Assembly (NCBI RefSeq): GCF_019977395.1
Contig: NZ_AP024660.1
Coordinates: forward strand, 3,472,001 to 3,536,000
Origin: Arthrobacter sp. NicSoilC5
GTDB lineage: Bacteria; Actinomycetota; Actinomycetes; Actinomycetales; Micrococcaceae
Reading direction: 5' to 3'
Length of the DNA stretch: 64,000 nt
A program made the position numbers and the translations under genes. Below, in pieces: positions 33,344-42,450 of the stretch (the first letter of the stretch is position 1; the number at the start of each line of letters is the position of its first letter). The notes beneath the pieces are model-generated. The model did no database searches, was not told the origin of the DNA, and saw only the letters and a program-made list of their open reading frames with translations.

Positions 33344-36208
33344 ATGACGCAGCAGATGACAGCCGGTGAGGAGCCCGACGGGCTGGTGCGCGGCCTGGGC
33401 AGCCTGCACTCAGGGATGCTGGCACTGGTGGGCGGCAAGGCAGCCAACCTAGGGGAGTTGTTGTCCGCCGGGTTGCCGGTTCCGGACGGCTTTTGCCTCA
33501 CCACCGCCGCGTACCGGCAGGCCATCGGCGCCCCCGATGCCCTGCTTCCCGCGTTGGCAGCGGTTTACGCCACCCTGGAGGAGACGGCAGGGGCCTCCCC
33601 TGGGGACCTTCCCGATGTAGCCGGACTGGCCGCAACGGCACGGGCAGCAATACTTGCAGCTCCGGTACCGGCAGCCGTAGCCCGCGCCGTGGAGCAGGCC
33701 TATACGGCACTGGGTCCCGGCGTCGCGGTGGCAGTGAGGTCCTCGGCCACCGCTGAAGACCTCCCCTTCGCCAGCTTCGCCGGCCAGCAGGACACCTTCC
33801 TGAACGTCGTGGGAGTGCCCGCGGTGCTGGACGCCGTCCGGAGATGCTGGGCGTCGCTGTGGACGGAGCGGGCAACCGCGTACCGGGCAAGCCTCGGAAT
33901 CGACCCGGCAGCCGTGTCGCTCGCGGTGGTGGTCCAGCGGATGGTGGACGCCCAGACCGCGGGCGTGATGTTCACGGCGAATCCCCTCACCGGCAGCCGC
34001 CGGCAGGTAGTCATCGACGCCAGCCCCGGCCTTGGCGAGGCCGTGGTCTCCGGCGCCGTCAATCCGGACCACTTCGTGGTGGACGCCCTGACCGGCAGGG
34101 TGCTGGAACGGAAACCCGGCGATAAGGGTGTGGAGATACGGCCGGTTGCCGGCGGCGGGACCGAAATCCGCCACGTGCAGGCCGCCCAGGGCATCGCATG
34201 CCTTCCGGACAGCCAGGTGGCTGGCCTGATGCGGTTGGGGCTGCAGGCCCAAGGGCATTTCGGTGCCCCGCAGGACATCGAGTGGGCCGTCGACGGCGCG
34301 GATGGGCTGTGGCTCACGCAGTCCAGGCCCATCACCACGCTCTACCCGGTCCCGGAAAGCAACGGTGCTGCCGGCAGGGTTCCGCAGGCAGCGTCCGCCG
34401 TTGGGGGGACCAGGGCCTACCTCTGTTTCAGCCTCGCGCAGGGACTGACGCGGCCGCTGACGCCCATGGGCCTGGCTGCAGTGCGCCTCATCGCTTCCTC
34501 CGTCGCCACCGCAGCCGGCTTCCCTGTTCCCGATCCACGGGAAGGGCCGTCCCCCTACGCCGAGGCGGGTCAGCGGATTTACGTCGACTTCACCACTCCC
34601 ATCCGCAGCACCGTTGGCCGGCGGCTCGTTCCCCGGGTCTTCGACATCATGGAGGCACGGACGGCAACCGTCATGCGGCAGTTGTTCGAGGACCCAGCTT
34701 TTTCGGTGACCACCAGGTCACCCCTCGGGCTGCTGCGCCACGTCGGACCCGCGGCAATCCGCACAGAGGTTCCCGCCACCTTCCTCCGTGCGCTGGTCCG
34801 CCCCGGTGCGGCCCTCCGCCGGCTGGACCGCTTCACCCGGACGTTCGAGGTGTCCCTGGCTCCCGGCGGCGCAGCCGGCGCCCTGGCCCGCCTGGACCAC
34901 GCCGAGTCCCTCGTGGGATCGCGCCTGTTCCTCATTGTTCCGGCCATCCTCCCCCTTCCGGCCCTGGGCTTCGCGATGCTCGGCGTTGCCGGAAAGCTCG
35001 TGGGCGGCGATGCGTGGGACGGGCTGCAGCCGGTGATCCGCGGCCTGCCCAACAACGTCACCACGGAAATGGACCTGGAATTGTGGCACCTGGCGCAGGC
35101 GATCCAGGAGGACGCCGAATCACGCACCGCACTGATGGCCCGCGATCCCGCCGCCCTCGCAGCCGCTTTCCAGGCCGGCGAGCTGCCGGCGCGCCTGGAC
35201 GCGGGCCTCGCCAGGTTCCTGGACAGATACGGCCACCGGGCTGTCGGCGAGATAGACGTCGGACTGCCCCGGTGGTCGGAGGAACCGGACCACATCCTGG
35301 GCATCCTCGCCAACTACCTCCGGCTGGACGACCCCGCCCTGGCACCGGACGCCCAGTTCAGCAAAGCCGCCGAGGACGCAGAAGCGCAGGTTGACCGGCT
35401 CGTGGCCCGGGCCGCTGCCCGCAGCAGGATCCGGGGACGGCTGGTGCGTGCCGCACTCCGGCGGGCGCGCATGTTCGCCGGCCTGCGGGAGCTGCCGAAG
35501 TACCAGCTGGTGCTTGGCCTTGGGGAAGTCCGCCGGCAGCTGCTCCTGGTGGGTACCGAACTGGAACAGGCAGGCACGGTGGAACGGCGGGACGACGTGT
35601 TCTTCCTCGATTTCGCGGAGGTCCGCCAGGCATTGACCCGAACAACCGCGGGCAACCCGGCGCCTGCCCCTGACCTGAAAGCACTCGTGGCGGCCCGGCG
35701 CCAGGACTACGCCCTGGAGCTCAGGCGCCGGCACATCCCCCGGGTGCTGCTTTCGGACGGCACCGAACCCGAGGCGGTGCGGGCCGCCGGAACCGCCGCG
35801 AACGGAATCGGGCCCAACGGAAACCTGGCCAACGGGACCCTGGCCGGCAGCCCGGCCTCGGCCGGGACGGTGACCGCTGCGGCGCGGGTCATCCTGGATC
35901 CCGTCGGAGCGCGCCTGGAGCCGGGCGAGATTCTGGTTGCACCGTCCACGGACCCTGGCTGGACTCCGCTGTTCCTGACGGCAGGAGGACTGGTGATGGA
36001 GATGGGCGGACCCAACTCCCATGGCGCCGTCGTGGCCAGGGAATACGGCATCCCCGCAGTTGTTGGCGTGGCGGACGCCACCGCCCTGATCAGCACGGGC
36101 CAAAAGATAACGGTCGACGGCGGCGCGGGAACGGTCGTGCCGGAACGCACCGGTACGCCGCAAAACGGGAAAGTTCCCAAGGGCACGGACCCACCTGCAC
36201 GGGCGTAG
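33344..36208 (+). CDS. PEP synthase/rifampin phosphotransferase-like enzyme
   Basis: 954 residues. N-terminal PPDK-type ATP-grasp domain (about 25-335; 'ALVGGKAANLGELLSAGLPVP', 'VRSSATAEDLPFASFAGQQDT', 'IEWAVDGADGLWLTQSRPITT'), a long middle region (about 340-800) and a C-terminal swivelling domain with catalytic His893 in 'GGPNSHGAVVAREYGIPAVVG'. The order ATP domain - middle - His domain at the C terminus, without a PEP-binding barrel, is that of rifampin phosphotransferase rather than PEP synthase. Whether the middle region binds rifamycin or another acceptor cannot be seen. Start at 33344 (GGGGGA upstream); Met5 is an alternative. Gap of 9 bases to the next gene. Confidence 0.85.
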   Translation: MTQQMTAGEEPDGLVRGLGSLHSGMLALVGGKAANLGELLSAGLPVPDGFCLTTAAYRQAIGAPDALLPALAAVYATLEETAGASPGDLPDVAGLAATARAAILAAPVPAAVARAVEQAYTALGPGVAVAVRSSATAEDLPFASFAGQQDTFLNVVGVPAVLDAVRRCWASLWTERATAYRASLGIDPAAVSLAVVVQRMVDAQTAGVMFTANPLTGSRRQVVIDASPGLGEAVVSGAVNPDHFVVDALTGRVLERKPGDKGVEIRPVAGGGTEIRHVQAAQGIACLPDSQVAGLMRLGLQAQGHFGAPQDIEWAVDGADGLWLTQSRPITTLYPVPESNGAAGRVPQAASAVGGTRAYLCFSLAQGLTRPLTPMGLAAVRLIASSVATAAGFPVPDPREGPSPYAEAGQRIYVDFTTPIRSTVGRRLVPRVFDIMEARTATVMRQLFEDPAFSVTTRSPLGLLRHVGPAAIRTEVPATFLRALVRPGAALRRLDRFTRTFEVSLAPGGAAGALARLDHAESLVGSRLFLIVPAILPLPALGFAMLGVAGKLVGGDAWDGLQPVIRGLPNNVTTEMDLELWHLAQAIQEDAESRTALMARDPAALAAAFQAGELPARLDAGLARFLDRYGHRAVGEIDVGLPRWSEEPDHILGILANYLRLDDPALAPDAQFSKAAEDAEAQVDRLVARAAARSRIRGRLVRAALRRARMFAGLRELPKYQLVLGLGEVRRQLLLVGTELEQAGTVERRDDVFFLDFAEVRQALTRTTAGNPAPAPDLKALVAARRQDYALELRRRHIPRVLLSDGTEPEAVRAAGTAANGIGPNGNLANGTLAGSPASAGTVTAAARVILDPVGARLEPGEILVAPSTDPGWTPLFLTAGGLVMEMGGPNSHGAVVAREYGIPAVVGVADATALISTGQKITVDGGAGTVVPERTGTPQNGKVPKGTDPPARA

Positions 36209-36217
36209 TCTTGATCC

Positions 36218-37444
36218 ATGGGCTCCAACAGGCTGGATTCCAGCGGACCGTTCCAACACGTACAGGTGCAACGAAACAGCACAAGGCGCAGGATGTGGCT
36301 GCGGTGGCTGCCCGCCGTCGCGGCTCCGGTGGCCATTGCCTCCGGCGCCCTGATCGGGTCTCTTCCGGCCGGCGCCAGCAACCCACTGCCAACCAAGACA
36401 CCTGCCGAGGTCCTGGAACTGGCGGCCAGCCACCAGGTGCGCACGTTCTCCGGGACAGTTGAGCAGTCCGCTGAACTGGGACTGCCGGAACTCCCGGCTG
36501 CCGGCAAGCCGTCCGGGTCTGCGTCCGGACCTGCCTCGGCCGGCAGCGTGGCGTCGGTGATCGAGCTGTTGTCAGGCAAGCACACCGCGCGCATCTACGT
36601 GGACGGCAAGGACAACGCCCGTGTGCAGGTGATGGACCAACTGGCCGAACGGGACGTGGTCCGCCACGGCAGCGACGTCTGGCTCTACTCCTCAAAGGAC
36701 AACTCGGCAGCCCACCTGTCCCTGCCCGCGCACACCCAGGACCCTGCCCACACAGAGGATCCTGCGCTTCCGAACGACGCGCACGGCGCACCCGGGATGC
36801 ACACTCCCGCTGAACTGGCCCAACAGTTCCTGTCGAAGGTGGACCCCAGCACCGCCGTTTCCGTGGGCCCGGACGTTTCCGTTGCAGGGCGCGCCGCCTA
36901 CAACCTGCTGATCGAGCCCCGCACGGACGCAACATTGGTAGGCAAGGTGGCCATCGCCGTCGACGGTGCCAGCGGGATGCCGTTGTCAGTCCAGGTGACC
37001 GCGCGCGGCGCGGATAAGCCTGCCTTCGCGTCCGGGTTCACCAGCTTCTCGCTGGACGCGCCGGACCCGTCAGTCTTCGCCTTCACCCCTCCGCCGGGCA
37101 GCACCGTCAAGGAACTCCCGGTACCGGACAAATCCCACGATCCCGCCAAATCCCATGACCCCGCCGATGCCCATGGCCCGGGCGCCATGCACGGTGGTGC
37201 CAAGGGGAATGTCTCCATAACCGGCACCGGCTGGGAGACGGTGGTGGGCACGGCGGCTGGATCCGCTGCGGCGGCCGCACCACTGCTCCAGGACCCGCTG
37301 TTGTCCCAGGCCGCCGTCGCCGTACCCGGTGGCCGGCTGCTGTCCACGGCCCTGCTCAACATCCTGATCACCGACGACGGCCGGATCTTCGCGGGAATGG
37401 TGCCGCCGGAGAGGCTGCAGGCCGCAGCAGCAGCGGCCCGGTAG
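36218..37444 (+). CDS. secreted LolA/RseB-like lipoprotein-carrier fold protein
   Basis: 408 residues. Basic N terminus then a hydrophobic stretch 'WLPAVAAPVAIASGALIGSLPAGA' (about 29-52), so exported and possibly anchored. 'TPAEVLELAASHQVRTFSGTVEQSAELGLP' region and 'DGKDNARVQVMDQLAERDVVRHGSDVWLYSS' resemble the LolA/RseB/MucB beta-sheet fold (DUF2092-like) known in actinobacterial predicted lipoproteins. Two His/Asp-Pro rich inserts ('HTQDPAHTEDPALPNDAH' and 'KSHDPAKSHDPADAHGPG') are unusual. It is nine bases after the phosphotransferase-like gene and directly before an ABC exporter; it may hand lipid or hydrophobic cargo to it. No strong ribosome site; Met26 (36293) is an alternative start. 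Confidence 0.75.
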   Translation: MGSNRLDSSGPFQHVQVQRNSTRRRMWLRWLPAVAAPVAIASGALIGSLPAGASNPLPTKTPAEVLELAASHQVRTFSGTVEQSAELGLPELPAAGKPSGSASGPASAGSVASVIELLSGKHTARIYVDGKDNARVQVMDQLAERDVVRHGSDVWLYSSKDNSAAHLSLPAHTQDPAHTEDPALPNDAHGAPGMHTPAELAQQFLSKVDPSTAVSVGPDVSVAGRAAYNLLIEPRTDATLVGKVAIAVDGASGMPLSVQVTARGADKPAFASGFTSFSLDAPDPSVFAFTPPPGSTVKELPVPDKSHDPAKSHDPADAHGPGAMHGGAKGNVSITGTGWETVVGTAAGSAAAAAPLLQDPLLSQAAVAVPGGRLLSTALLNILITDDGRIFAGMVPPERLQAAAAAAR

Positions 37445-37489
37445 GCCTTGGACGGGCGGGGGAGTGGCAACCGGGCCGGCCCTGGCGCG

Positions 37490-38479
37490 GTGACTGACAA
37501 CCTGGTGATTGAGACGCGGGGCCTCACCAAGCACTTTGGCCAGCAGGCCGCCGTCGACAACGTGGACCTTGCCGTCCCACACGGGACGGTCTTCGGGTTC
37601 CTGGGCCCCAACGGCTCCGGCAAGACCACCACCATCCGCATGCTGCTGGGGTTGGCAGCGGCGTCCGCAGGAACGGTGAACCTGCTGGGCCAGGAGATGC
37701 CGCAAAGGCTCCACGAGGTGTTGCCGCGCGTGGGCGCCTTGGTGGAAGGCCCGGCCTTTTACCCTTTTCTGTCCGGCGCCGCCAACCTCCACCGGCTGGA
37801 CTCCGCCAGCCCGCATTCAGTGCCCGCCACGCGCAAAGCCCGCGTGCAACAGGCCCTGGAGCGCGTAGGCCTGGAGCACGCGGCGGGGAAACGCGTGCAC
37901 GCATACTCCCTGGGAATGAAGCAGCGGCTGGGTATAGCCAATGCCCTGCTCTCACCCCGGGACCTGCTGGTGCTGGACGAGCCCACCAATGGGCTGGATC
38001 CGCAGGGCACCCGCGAAGTGCGCAACCTGGTGCGCTCCCTGGCACACCAGGGCACCACTGTTTTCGTGTCCAGCCACCTGCTGGCCGAGGTGGACCAGAT
38101 GTGCACCCACGCTGCCGTCATGAGCGCGGGAAAGCTCGTGGCACAGGGTCCCTTGGCCGAGCTGCGGCAGGCCGGAAGCACCCGCCTGCGGTTGGTAACG
38201 CCCGACGGCGGCGCGGCGCGGCAGGTCTTGGCAGGGCTGGGGCTGGCACCCGGCCCGGGGGACCAGGAGGCACAGGCTTCCCAGCGCGCACAGCTGGATG
38301 GGGAGACCATTGTTGCGGCGATGGGTGCCGCCGCCGGGCAGCCTGCCGTGCTCCCGGAGGATGTTGTGGCGCACCTGGTGCAGGCCGGCGTCCGCGTCCG
38401 GGGCTTCGCCGTCGAGCGTGAAAGCCTTGAAGACCGCTTCGTTGCCCTGACCGGGGAAGGATTCGACGTTGCCCAGTAG
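37490..38479 (+). CDS. ABC-2 type exporter, ATPase subunit
   Basis: About 329 residues. Walker A 'GPNGSGKTTTIRML', signature 'YSLGMKQRLGIANALL' (degenerate: SLGMKQR), Walker B 'LLVLDEPTNGLDPQG' and H-loop 'VFVSSHLLAEVDQM', typical of CcmA/DrrA-like exporters. A C-terminal extension of about 90 residues follows the ATPase core. The start is uncertain: GTG at 37490 begins the conserved 'LVIETRGLTKHFG' but lacks a good ribosome site; a TTG at 37448 is in frame. It overlaps the permease gene by 11 bases. Confidence 0.87.
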   Translation: MTDNLVIETRGLTKHFGQQAAVDNVDLAVPHGTVFGFLGPNGSGKTTTIRMLLGLAAASAGTVNLLGQEMPQRLHEVLPRVGALVEGPAFYPFLSGAANLHRLDSASPHSVPATRKARVQQALERVGLEHAAGKRVHAYSLGMKQRLGIANALLSPRDLLVLDEPTNGLDPQGTREVRNLVRSLAHQGTTVFVSSHLLAEVDQMCTHAAVMSAGKLVAQGPLAELRQAGSTRLRLVTPDGGAARQVLAGLGLAPGPGDQEAQASQRAQLDGETIVAAMGAAAGQPAVLPEDVVAHLVQAGVRVRGFAVERESLEDRFVALTGEGFDVAQ

Positions 38480-39353
38480 CGTTCCCGCGGACATACCGGA
38501 AACCGCCAAAGCCACCCGGACGGCCGCCGCGCCGCGCGGCCCGGGACTGTCCCTTCTGGGGTCCGAGCTTAAGGTGCTGTTCGGGCGCCGGCGGACCTGG
38601 GCGCTGCTCCTGGCGCTCGCCGCCATCCCGGTCCTCATTGCCGTGGCCGTGAAGGTTTCCTCTGCGGTCCCACCGGGGCGGGGTCCTGCGTTCCTCGACC
38701 GGATCACCCAGAACGGGCTGTTTGTGGCCTTCACCGCCATGCTGGTCTCCGTCCCGTTGTTCATGCCGCTCGCAGTGGGGGTGGTGGCGGGGGACACGAT
38801 CGCCGGGGAGGCCAACCTGGGGACCCTCCGGTACCTCCTGGTGGCGCCGGCAGGGCGGGTGCGGCTCCTGTTGGTCAAGTATGCGGGGGCGCTGGCCTTC
38901 TGCATCGTGGCTCCGCTCACCGTTGGATTGGCGGGCGCGGCGATTGGTGCGGCGCTGTTCCCGGTCGGCCCGGTGACACTGCTCTCCGGCGGGGTGGTCC
39001 AGCCCGCCGAGGCTGCCCTGCGGATAGTGCTCATCGCCGCCTACCTGGCGGTGTCGCTGGCCGGGCTGTCGGCGATCGGACTGTTCCTGTCCACCATGAC
39101 GGTGGTTCCCGTTGGGGCGATGGCCGCAACGGTGGTGGTCTCGGTGGTTTCGCAGGTCGCGGACCAGCTTCCGCAGTTGGACTGGCTGCACCCGTGGCTC
39201 TTCAGCCACTACTGGCTTGGTTTCGCCGACATGCTCCGCCAGCCCGTGGTGTGGGATTCCTTCCTGGACAATGCCCTGCTCCAGGCCGGCTACGTGGCAG
39301 TGTTCGGCGCGCTCGCCTATGGCCGCTTCGTCACCAAGGACATCCTGAGCTGA
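38469..39353 (+). CDS. ABC-2 type exporter, membrane subunit
   Basis: 294-residue membrane protein with six predicted segments after a soluble 30-residue start ('TWALLLALAAIPVLIAVAVK', 'GLFVAFTAMLVSVPLFMPLAVGVVAGD', later 'YAGALAFCIVAPLTVGLAG' and others). 'VVAGDTIAGEANLGTLRYLLVAPAGRVRLLLVKY' is the ABC-2 coupling region. Starts with TTG; GGGGAAGGA (38452-38460) is correctly spaced. Paired with the overlapping ATPase gene. Cargo unknown. Followed by a convergent gene and hairpin. Confidence 0.87.
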   Translation: MPSSVPADIPETAKATRTAAAPRGPGLSLLGSELKVLFGRRRTWALLLALAAIPVLIAVAVKVSSAVPPGRGPAFLDRITQNGLFVAFTAMLVSVPLFMPLAVGVVAGDTIAGEANLGTLRYLLVAPAGRVRLLLVKYAGALAFCIVAPLTVGLAGAAIGAALFPVGPVTLLSGGVVQPAEAALRIVLIAAYLAVSLAGLSAIGLFLSTMTVVPVGAMAATVVVSVVSQVADQLPQLDWLHPWLFSHYWLGFADMLRQPVVWDSFLDNALLQAGYVAVFGALAYGRFVTKDILS

Positions 39354-39358
39354 CGACG

Positions 39359-39385
39359 GCGGCGGGAGCCTTCAGGTTCCGCCGC
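39359..39385. terminator. hairpin between convergent genes
   Basis: GCGGCGG (39359-39365) pairs with CCGCCGC (39379-39385), extended by G-U and A-U pairs. It lies just after the permease stop and before the NlpC/P60 stop; no T run. Confidence 0.4.
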
Positions 39386-39401
39386 GCGCCCAGTGCGCTG
39401 G

Positions 39402-40898
39402 TCAGTAGCGGGCGGCGTACGGATACAGGTCCATGCCCACCATTGAGCTGATGCTGGAAACCATGATGCCTTCCTGCGGGTTCAGCGCCTGCACCACCTG
39501 GCCGTTCCCCAGATAGATGGCCACATGGTAGAAGTTCGGCGCGGAACCCCAGACCAGCAGGTCGCCGCGGCGGGCCTGGGAGATGGGAACGTGGACCGGG
39601 GCGGCGGCATACTGCTGGGATGCGGTGCGGGGAAGGTAGGTTCCGGCCGCAGCGAAGGCATTCTGCACCAGGCCCGAGCAGTCAAAGCCGTACACGCCCG
39701 TGCCGCCCCACTGATAGAAGTACGGCGCGCCCACCTTCCCCAGGGCAACCGAAATGGCTGCCTCATACGTGCCCGAGCCAGTGGGAGGCGCGGGGGCCGG
39801 AGCCGGAGCTGGAGCCGGGGCCGGGGCGGGCGCCGGTGCCGGAGCAGGGGCTGGCGCAGGGGCAGGCGCGGCGGGTGCAGGTGCCGGGGCTGCCGGAGCA
39901 GGAGCCGGCGCCACTGGGGCCGGAGCCGGAGCAGCAGGCGCTGGACCGGCCGGTGCGGGGGCCGGCGCTGCAGGGGCCATGTCCTGGCCGCCGCCGTTCC
40001 GTGCGGTGGGCCGGTTTTGGGCGGCGTTGTCCTGGGCTGACTTCTCCTGCGCTGCCTTGTCCTGCTCTGCCTTCTCCCGGGCTGCCTGGTCCGCGGCAGC
40101 GGACAAGGCAGCAAGGCGTGCCTCTTCGCGTTGCCGGTCAAGGGCATCCACCCTGGCCGATTCGAGCGCCACAGTCGTGTTGCGGAGCTGGGCCAACTGG
40201 TCCACCAGGATGGTCCGCTGTGCCTTGGCATCGGCAACGGCTTTGACCTGCGCGGCGTTGGCCTGTTCCGCCTGGGACTTCCGTTGCTCGGCCGTCTTTG
40301 CAGCGTCATCGGCGGCTTTGGTGGCGTCCTCTGCGGCGGCGGTCAGGGAACGGTAGGCCGTGGCGGCAGCGTCCGCAGCCTCAAAGGCCCGGCTGCGGCT
40401 GGCAGAAAGCGCCTCAAGCGTGGCGGCCTGCTGCAGGCTTTCGCTGCCGCTGGCCAGCGTTCCCAGGGTGGGGTTCAGGCCGCCATTGCGGTACAGGTCA
40501 CCGGCGAGCTGTCCCACCTGCTTCCGGGTTTTGTCCTGCTGGTCGCGCGCGGAAGAGGCCTTGGCAGCCGCAACTGACGCCGCTTCGGTCCGCTGCTGCA
40601 GCTCCACGAGCGCCTCGCTGTAGGAGTTGTTGGCCTGCATGGCCACCGCGAAGGCTGCCTGTTGGGCTGTGGAGGCATCCGCCAGAATGCGCTCAATCGC
40701 GGTGACCTGGTCCGCCGTCGCGGCTTCACTGGCTTTGGCTGCTGCGATATCGTCCGGCGAGGGAATCGCTGGCGACGCCGGAAAGGCCACGCGGGCCGAT
40801 GGCGCCGGTACCGCGAGTGCGGGTGTTGCCGCGGATGCAAAGAGTACGACGGCGGCGCACAGCGCAGCCGTCCTGCGGCCGGATCCGGGTAAAGCCAT
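39402..40898 (-). CDS. NlpC/P60 peptidoglycan endopeptidase with coiled coil and Ala-Pro linker
   Basis: 498 residues: signal peptide ('AALCAAVVLFASAATPALA'), a long Ala/Gln-rich coiled coil (about 45-290), an (Ala-Pro)n linker (about 305-375) and a C-terminal NlpC/P60 domain (about 378-498). Catalytic Cys407 in 'YGFDCSGLVQNAF', His in 'FYHVAIYLG' and the third polar residue in 'ALNPQEGI' are present. This is the RipA/CwlO-like layout: secreted cell-wall hydrolase held inactive by its coiled coil until it meets a partner such as FtsEX. The Ala-Pro linker is encoded by a degenerate GCx-CCx repeat. The 183 bases upstream are AT-richer than average but show no recognised riboswitch. Confidence 0.92.
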   Translation of the reverse strand: MALPGSGRRTAALCAAVVLFASAATPALAVPAPSARVAFPASPAIPSPDDIAAAKASEAATADQVTAIERILADASTAQQAAFAVAMQANNSYSEALVELQQRTEAASVAAAKASSARDQQDKTRKQVGQLAGDLYRNGGLNPTLGTLASGSESLQQAATLEALSASRSRAFEAADAAATAYRSLTAAAEDATKAADDAAKTAEQRKSQAEQANAAQVKAVADAKAQRTILVDQLAQLRNTTVALESARVDALDRQREEARLAALSAAADQAAREKAEQDKAAQEKSAQDNAAQNRPTARNGGGQDMAPAAPAPAPAGPAPAAPAPAPVAPAPAPAAPAPAPAAPAPAPAPAPAPAPAPAPAPAPAPAPAPPTGSGTYEAAISVALGKVGAPYFYQWGGTGVYGFDCSGLVQNAFAAAGTYLPRTASQQYAAAPVHVPISQARRGDLLVWGSAPNFYHVAIYLGNGQVVQALNPQEGIMVSSISSMVGMDLYPYAARY

Positions 40899-41081
40899 CT
40901 GCAGAGACCTCGCAACGGTAAGACTGGGAGTGAGGTTCTGGATGCGGCACGACCGTGCCCCTCAGCTGCTCGCCAGCAGTCCGAGGCTACGTGACCTTTT
41001 GCACATTGGCAACAACAGTCACATCAATAACATAAACCACAAGCGTGTCATTTTCCTGTGAATTCCACGGGTGTGTCGGGG

Positions 41082-42002
41082 TCAGGCGTGTTGATGTTCC
41101 TCGTGCTCGGAGTGGCTCGCAGGCTCCAGCTGGAAGGTGCAGTGGTCGGTATCGAAATGGGAACCCAGGCACGTGATCAGCTTGTCCAGCAACTGGTCGG
41201 CGCCCCGTGCGTTGAGCACGCCGTCCTCCACCACCACATGGGCCGAGAAGACGGGGACACCGGATGTGATGGTCCAGATGTGGATGTCGTGGACATCGGT
41301 CACGCCGGCAACCGAGAGGATGTGCTCGCGGATCATTTGCACCTCCACGCCCTTCGGACTGGCCTCCAGCAGGACATCCACCACGTCGCGCAGCAGGCTC
41401 CAGGCCCGCGGCAGGATCATCAGCGCGATAAGGACGGAAGCGATGGTGTCCGCTGCCTGGAAGCCGGTGGCCATGATGACGACGGCGGCAATGATGACAG
41501 CCACCGAGCCCAGGAGGTCGCCCAGCACCTCCAGGTAGGCGCCACGGATGTTCAGGCTTTCATCCTGCGCCCCACGCAGGATCAGCAGCGATATCAGGTT
41601 CGCCACGGCGCCGAGGATGGCCGCAAACAGCATGATGTCCGTCTGCACTTCCGGCGGTGCCCCGAACCGGCGGATGGCCTCCGTGAAGATCACCACGGAG
41701 ATCACGATCAGGATCAGTGCATTCGCCAACGCCGCGAGCACCTCTGCCCGCTGGTAGCCGTAGGTCCGCTGGTCGCTCGCCGGACGGCCGGCGATCCAGG
41801 CGGCAAGCAGGGCGATGGTGACGCCGGCCGCGTCGGAGAGCATATGGCCGGCGTCCGCGAGCAGGGACAGCGAACCGGACAGCACCGCTCCCACGATCTG
41901 GATGAGGACGACGCCGAGCGTGATCCCCAGGACGGCCACCAGCCGTTTCCGGTGCCGCCCGGTGGCGGTGATTCCGTGGCTGTGGCTGTGGTCGTGTCCC
42001 AT
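41082..42002 (-). CDS. cation diffusion facilitator, zinc/cobalt exporter (CzcD-like)
   Basis: 306-residue CDF protein with six transmembrane segments. N terminus 'MGHDHSHSHG' and C terminus 'SEHEEHQHA' are His-rich metal-binding tails. 'SLSLLADAGHMLSDAAGVTIAL' holds the HxxxD site of TM2 and 'LGDLLGSVAVIIAAVVI' with 'DTIASVLIALMI' the second ligand pair. The cytoplasmic C-terminal domain 'DVHDIHIWTITSG' is also typical. ATG at 42002 is chosen since the His-rich tail begins there; upstream frame to 42074 adds unrelated sequence. Ribosome site weak. Ten bases downstream of the metallopeptidase gene, so probably cotranscribed. Confidence 0.93.
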   Translation of the reverse strand: MGHDHSHSHGITATGRHRKRLVAVLGITLGVVLIQIVGAVLSGSLSLLADAGHMLSDAAGVTIALLAAWIAGRPASDQRTYGYQRAEVLAALANALILIVISVVIFTEAIRRFGAPPEVQTDIMLFAAILGAVANLISLLILRGAQDESLNIRGAYLEVLGDLLGSVAVIIAAVVIMATGFQAADTIASVLIALMILPRAWSLLRDVVDVLLEASPKGVEVQMIREHILSVAGVTDVHDIHIWTITSGVPVFSAHVVVEDGVLNARGADQLLDKLITCLGSHFDTDHCTFQLEPASHSEHEEHQHA

Positions 42003-42012
42003 GCTTACAAGG

Positions 42013-42441
42013 CTAGCCCCAGCCCAGCTCGTGCAGCCGGTCATCGGAAATGCCGAAGTGGTGCGCGATTTCATGGACCACCGTGACGGCCACTTCGTGG
42101 ATCACGTCCTCCCGGGAGGCGCAGATTTCCAGGATGGGTTCGCGGAAAATGGTGATCCGGTCGGGAAGGGAACCGGCGTCCCACCATGAATCGCGTTCGG
42201 TCAGCGGGACGCCTTCATACAGCCCCAGCAGGACGGTGTCCGGATCTTCCCCCGGGCCGGGCACGTAGTCGTCGTCGATGAAAACTGCCACGTTGTCCAT
42301 GGCACGGGCCAGCCGGTCCGGGATACTGGCCAGGGCATCCTCGACGGCCACCTCGAATTCGTCAGGGGTCATGGTGAACCCGGAAGGTTCGTGCGGGCCG
42401 TCGGGAACGATGGGCAGTCCGGGCGGGAGGCTGGCTGGCAT
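42013..42441 (-). CDS. small zincin-like metallopeptidase family protein
   Basis: 142 residues. 'VTVVHEIAHHFGISDDRLHELG' region carries the HExxH zinc motif with a third ligand likely in 'GISDDRL' (HExxHxxGxxD pattern), as in the PF06262 (DUF1025) minimal metalloprotease family. No signal peptide, so it acts in the cytoplasm. Activity and substrate are unknown for the family. Start at 42441 or at Met24 (42372); neither has a strong ribosome site. Nine bases after the EamA gene's stop. Confidence 0.85.
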   Translation of the reverse strand: MPASLPPGLPIVPDGPHEPSGFTMTPDEFEVAVEDALASIPDRLARAMDNVAVFIDDDYVPGPGEDPDTVLLGLYEGVPLTERDSWWDAGSLPDRITIFREPILEICASREDVIHEVAVTVVHEIAHHFGISDDRLHELGWG

Positions 42442-42450
42442 ACCCCGACT

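Noticed and set aside
39754..40356. Gly-Ala repeat protein on the plus strand
   Set aside because: Opposite strand of the Ala-Pro linker of the NlpC/P60 gene; repeat arises from the linker codons.
40899..41081. c-di-AMP (ydaO) riboswitch before NlpC/P60 gene
   Set aside because: Cell-wall hydrolase genes in actinobacteria often carry one, but I could not find the conserved core in these 183 bases.
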